Source: Caldisericota bacterium (GTDB taxonomy: Bacteria > Caldisericota > Caldisericia > Cryosericales > Cryosericaceae). From it: a DNA stretch of 10,314 nucleotides. The notes under the pieces are model-generated. The model worked only from the letters and a program-made list of their open reading frames with translations. It was not told where the DNA came from and made no database searches. Below, one piece after another: positions 7,575 through 10,314 of this stretch; the first letter of the stretch is position 1, and each line of letters begins with the position of its first letter. Made by a program: the position numbers and the translations under genes. Location: contig JAPLGJ010000130.1 of NCBI GenBank assembly GCA_026390215.1, forward strand, positions 1 through 10,314, given 5' to 3'.

Positions 7575-8570
7575 ATGAGACGTATCGCAGTCATGACGGC
7601 AGGGGCGGACGCACCAGGGATGAACGCAGCCATTCGCTCCGTTGCAAGACGTTCGTTTGAGCTCGGATACGATGTCCTGATGGTACGAGACGGGTTCGAA
7701 GGACTCGTGCGCGGGGACATCGAGATCATGAACAAGAAGACGGTATCCGGTATCCTTCCTCTGGGTGGAAGCATTCTCGGCAGTTCTCGGGTGTCGTCCG
7801 AGTTTGCGGTCCAGAACTTGGGGAAGATACGCGCTGTCCTGGAAAGCAACAGCATCACGACCAGTATCATCATCGGCGACCGCAGTGCCGTCGGTGTGGC
7901 GGCAGTATTCGATGCGAACAGCATTCCGTGCGTCGTCGTGCCCAATACCATCGACAATGACATCTTTGGCACCGACTTCAGCATAGGATTCGACAGCGCG
8001 ATCACGACCATCAGCGATGCGCTGGACAAGCTCCATTCGACGGCGTCAGCGCATCACCGGGTTATGATCGTGGAGGTCATGGGTCGTCAGTCTGGCTGGC
8101 TGGCACTGTACGGCGGCCTCGCAGGGGGAGCCGATTTCATCGCCATCCCTGAGCAGCCTGTGCCGATAGAGACGCTGGCAACACACCTCAAACAGCGGAA
8201 GGAAGAAGGGAAGGACTTCTCCATCGTCGTCGTCGCCGAGGGATACGCAGTAGGCACACACGAACCGACCGCTGTGGGCAGGCCCGTGGCAGGATACGGA
8301 CTGGCAGAAGCGTTGGCCAGCACGACCAACCTGTCCATACGCGTCACGGTGCTGGGGTACCTTCAGCGGGGCGGCTCGCCGACCGTCTTTGACAGGCTTC
8401 TGGCCACCCGACTCGGCCTTGCGGCCGTGAACGCGGTACGTGAAGGCAAGTCGGGAGTCCTTGTGGGTGAGGTCGGGCAGCGCATCGCCTTCACCGACCT
8501 CAGGGAAGCGACGATTCAGCCGCACGTCATCCCGGCCGAGATTGTCCTTCAGGCCAAGACCTTCTACTAG
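7575..8570 (+). CDS. PfkA-family 6-phosphofructokinase with non-canonical phosphoryl-donor site
   Basis: Group A phosphofructokinase, which would phosphorylate fructose 6-phosphate at carbon 1 in glycolysis. Length (331) matches short bacterial PfkA (E. coli 320). Catalytic and sugar-binding parts are kept: TIDND with base Asp127, Arg162, EVMGR (167-171), Arg256 and QRGGSP (264-269). Arg21 and Arg25, matching E. coli effector-site arginines, are present. The donor site is unusual. GGD at the N-terminus is GAD (10-12). GGDGS is IGDRS (100-104), so the position of E. coli Gly104 is Arg103. PGTIDND is PNTIDND, so Gly124 becomes Asn124. GHxQRGG is GYLQRGG (Tyr262). ATP enzymes have Gly/Gly at the two selectivity positions and pyrophosphate enzymes usually Asp/Lys; this has Arg/Asn, so the donor is not assignable. 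AGGAGG (7562-7567) precedes the ATG by 7 bases. It is probably the last gene of the tldD-tldE transcript. A non-catalytic or regulatory paralogue is possible. Confidence 0.88.
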   Translation: MRRIAVMTAGADAPGMNAAIRSVARRSFELGYDVLMVRDGFEGLVRGDIEIMNKKTVSGILPLGGSILGSSRVSSEFAVQNLGKIRAVLESNSITTSIIIGDRSAVGVAAVFDANSIPCVVVPNTIDNDIFGTDFSIGFDSAITTISDALDKLHSTASAHHRVMIVEVMGRQSGWLALYGGLAGGADFIAIPEQPVPIETLATHLKQRKEEGKDFSIVVVAEGYAVGTHEPTAVGRPVAGYGLAEALASTTNLSIRVTVLGYLQRGGSPTVFDRLLATRLGLAAVNAVREGKSGVLVGEVGQRIAFTDLREATIQPHVIPAEIVLQAKTFY

Positions 8571-8605
8571 ACTAGATCCTGGCGGATCAGTCGCATTCCT
8601 GCTTG

Positions 8606-8645
8606 ACAGCAAACGCCCCGGTTCGATGGCCGGGGCGTTTGCTGT
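8606..8645. terminator. Bidirectional intrinsic terminator between pfk and nadE
   Basis: A perfect 16-bp inverted repeat, ACAGCAAACGCCCCGG (8606-8621) with its complement at 8630-8645, separated by an 8-base loop. The GC-rich core CGCCCCGG/CCGGGGCG is followed on each strand by GTTTGCTGT, a short T-rich tail that is nearly the same in both directions because it is part of the repeat. It lies 36 bases after the phosphofructokinase stop and 27 bases after the nadE stop, exactly where a shared terminator for two convergent genes is expected. The T-tract is interrupted, so efficiency may be below that of a classic site. Confidence 0.85.
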
Positions 8646-8671
8646 TGATCGATGTTGTGAGGTGGCGTGGG

Positions 8672-9499
8672 CTACTTTCGCCAGTCGCGCGGGTAGAGAA
8701 AATCTATGCCGACGGTGCGCTGGGACAGCTTGGCGATAGGAGGAGAGACGCGCTTGAACTGCGATGCGAGCATATTGTGCTCGACCCGGTGTATGAGGTC
8801 GAGTTCGAATCCTTCCGCGCTGACTTCGGTGGATGAACAGCGCTGGTCGACCAGGAGGTACAGGACCTGGTCGAGCGTCTCATAGCTCACACCGATTTCT
8901 CCCTCGTCTGTCTGGCCGGCCCAGAGGTCGGCGGAGGGCGGCTTTGCGATGACCTGCTGGGGCAGTCCAATGTGGCGCGCGAGCGACCGCACCTGGGTCT
9001 TGTACAGGTCGCCAAGGGGCATGATGGCACATGCCATGTCGCCATACCAGGTCGAGTAGCCGACCAGCAGTTCACTCTTGTTGCTGGTTCCGACGACGAG
9101 GGCATCTTCCTTCTTCGACTGGTCAAAGATGACGGCCATGCGCAGGCGAGCCAGCAGGTTGCCCGTCCGCAGCCGGTCCATGCCGGGCTGCAGTGCAAGG
9201 TACGCATCGGCCATTCCGCTGATGTCCAGTTCCTGCCAGGGGATGCCACAGAATTCGAACATCGTGTGGGCATCACGTCTGCTTTCGTCGGAACTGGCGC
9301 TGTAGGGAAGGAAGATGGCGTGCACATGATCGGCTCCGAGAGCGTCGACGGCCAGTTTGAGCACCACCGCAGAGTCCAGTCCGCCGGAGAGTGCAATGCA
9401 CGCCTCCGTGAACCCATTCGTGTGCAGCTCTTCTTGGACGAACCGTTTGAGATAGTCATAGACAAGTGTGTTGTTGAGTGCCAGGGCGTCCGCCGTCAT
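8672..9499 (-). CDS. nadE: NAD+ synthetase, single-domain (synthetase domain only)
   Basis: Last step of NAD+ synthesis: ATP-dependent amidation of nicotinic acid adenine dinucleotide. The 275-residue product is the synthetase domain alone, the size of ammonia-dependent NadE and about half of the fused glutamine-dependent enzyme. The ATP pyrophosphatase P-loop is SGGLDS (38-43). Further family blocks are GTSNKSELLVGYSTWYGD (137-154), PLGDLYKTQVR (161-171) and KPPSADLWAGQTDEGEIG (186-203), the last covering the deamido-NAD and ATP site. ATG at 9499 follows AGGAGGG with 4-base spacing and overlaps the stop of the upstream nitrilase gene by 4 bases (ATGA). That arrangement suggests that ammonia is delivered by the nitrilase product rather than only from solution. 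No fused glutaminase domain is present. The product ends in FLYPRDWRK, similar to other single-domain NadE proteins. Confidence 0.95.
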   Translation of the reverse strand: MTADALALNNTLVYDYLKRFVQEELHTNGFTEACIALSGGLDSAVVLKLAVDALGADHVHAIFLPYSASSDESRRDAHTMFEFCGIPWQELDISGMADAYLALQPGMDRLRTGNLLARLRMAVIFDQSKKEDALVVGTSNKSELLVGYSTWYGDMACAIMPLGDLYKTQVRSLARHIGLPQQVIAKPPSADLWAGQTDEGEIGVSYETLDQVLYLLVDQRCSSTEVSAEGFELDLIHRVEHNMLASQFKRVSPPIAKLSQRTVGIDFLYPRDWRK

Positions 9500-10314
9500 G
9501 AGTCCCTCCTCGTTTCCAGAGCATGGCGCACGATTGCCAGGTCTTCCTCCCGGCGAATGGGCAGCTGGTAGCGGTGTCGTGCGATGTGCCCTGTGTCGAC
9601 GGTCCCGAGGACCTGCACTGCCTCGAACCGCGGGGCCGAGACGGTGATCCCTCCGACTGGGTCGCTCAGAGCCGAGCCTCCGTAGAACCCGAGGCCGTCG
9701 TCGAATCCCACGCGGTTCACATACACGACGAACATGCCGAGGAACGTGCTGGCAGAGCCGAGGGCCAGGCCGACAGTCTGCTCGATTGCCAGCTCCTCGC
9801 CGCCGAATCCGCGTGCCGGCATGGCGCTGGGCGCTAGCAGCAGCTCCACGCCGAGAGCTGCCATGGTGGACACCTCGAGGGGATGGAACAGGTCACGACA
9901 GATGACGATGCCAGTCCGCCCGAACCGTGTGTCGAAGACCGAGAGTTGTCTCCCGCGTCCAAGGAACTTGAGTTCCTCGAACATGCCGTGTGTGGGCAGG
10001 TACATCTTGCGATGGACGTGGCGGACTTCACCGGCATCCATGAAGAACGCACTGTTGTAGGGAATGCCGTCTTCGCCCCGTTCCACGAAGCCTGCACAGA
10101 TCGCGATGTGGCGCGAGAGCTCACGGAGACGGGCGAACTCTGGGCAGTCGGCCGGGCGCATGATGTCGAGCGTCTGGTCCTTGAGTGTGTATCCCGTGAG
10201 AGACAGCTCGGGGAAGACAATCAGGTCTGCGCCGGTCTCAAGCGCCTGCTCCGCCTGAGCGACGTGCATCTTTACATTGACCTCCAGGTCACCGCACGCA
10301 GGGTTCACCTGGGC
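9496..10314 (-). CDS. Nitrilase-superfamily carbon-nitrogen hydrolase, partial; probable glutaminase partner of NadE
   Basis: Nitrilase-fold amidohydrolase, 273 residues visible, with the first few residues beyond the right edge. The visible sequence opens AQVNPACGDLEVNV, the usual first strand (IAQxNPxxGD) of NAD synthetase glutaminase domains, so the in-frame GTG at 10308 is an internal Val and the true start lies further right. The Glu-Lys-Cys triad is present: Glu in VFPELSLTGY, Lys in HRKMYLPTHGMFEE and Cys in GIVICRDLFHP. The later block GFYGGSALSDPVGG matches the family's GxSxxxxPxG segment. The length fits a stand-alone domain of about 275-285 residues. It overlaps nadE by 4 bases (ATGA), so a role releasing ammonia from glutamine for NadE is the most likely reading. 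That is inferred from context and the N-terminal motif. Other amidase substrates in the nitrilase family cannot be excluded. Confidence 0.85.
   Translation of the reverse strand, partial: AQVNPACGDLEVNVKMHVAQAEQALETGADLIVFPELSLTGYTLKDQTLDIMRPADCPEFARLRELSRHIAICAGFVERGEDGIPYNSAFFMDAGEVRHVHRKMYLPTHGMFEELKFLGRGRQLSVFDTRFGRTGIVICRDLFHPLEVSTMAALGVELLLAPSAMPARGFGGEELAIEQTVGLALGSASTFLGMFVVYVNRVGFDDGLGFYGGSALSDPVGGITVSAPRFEAVQVLGTVDTGHIARHRYQLPIRREEDLAIVRHALETRRDS

Noticed and set aside
8046..8612. Minus-strand open frame opposite pfk running into the terminator
   Set aside because: It is a shadow of the phosphofructokinase frame with no motif, and its start lies in the terminator region.
10306..10308. 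GTG as the start of the nitrilase gene
   Set aside because: The two codons before it (Ala-Gln) complete the conserved AQVNP strand of the family, so this GTG encodes an internal Val and the real start is beyond the window edge.
1..10314. Search for CRISPR repeats, tRNA, insertion sequences, attachment sites or a RiPP precursor
   Set aside because: No regularly spaced repeats, cloverleaf, transposase, terminal inverted repeats or small leader-peptide gene could be recognised by eye. All DNA is accounted for by housekeeping genes and short intergenic gaps.

Overview
This is a bacterial chromosomal window made up of core housekeeping genes. The evidence is an NAD+-dependent DNA ligase, the GatCA amidotransferase, Shine-Dalgarno sites of the AGGAGG type, and GTG starts at two genes. 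By eye the DNA is GC-rich (about 60%) and very compact. The longest gap between genes is about 137 bases, and three gene pairs overlap by 4 or 8 bases. No transposase, integrase, phage gene, CRISPR array, tRNA or rRNA was seen. The order ligA-gatC-gatA resembles the pcrA-ligA-(lipoprotein)-gatCAB cluster of Bacillota, but that alone does not fix the phylum, and I do not assign one.

Layout. Positions 1-4630 hold a minus-strand run of four tightly packed genes, read from right to left: a membrane-anchored or secreted predicted beta-propeller protein of unknown function, then ligA, gatC and gatA. gatA runs off the left edge. A 137-base divergent region (4631-4767) carries plausible sigma-70-type promoters facing both ways. 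Positions 4768-8570 hold a plus-strand run: tldD, tldE (overlapping by 8 bases), then a PfkA-family phosphofructokinase 25 bases downstream. A perfect 16-bp hairpin at 8606-8645 sits between the converging pfk and nadE genes and looks like a bidirectional terminator. Positions 8672-10314 hold a minus-strand pair: a nitrilase-fold amidohydrolase (running off the right edge) overlapping nadE by ATGA.

How the genes work together. GatC and GatA are two of the three subunits of the tRNA-dependent amidotransferase; gatB is expected just beyond the left edge. TldD and TldE form a metalloprotease whose catalytic zinc site lies in TldD only. The nitrilase-NadE pair looks like a split form of glutamine-dependent NAD+ synthetase, with the glutaminase on its own polypeptide. 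The most unusual protein is the phosphofructokinase. It keeps the catalytic TIDND aspartate but has changes at most of the loops that bind the phosphoryl donor, including both positions normally used to separate ATP- from pyrophosphate-dependent enzymes. I found no clearly new multi-gene system here. The best leads are the aberrant phosphofructokinase, the split NAD synthetase and the unidentified propeller protein leading the ligA-gatCA run.
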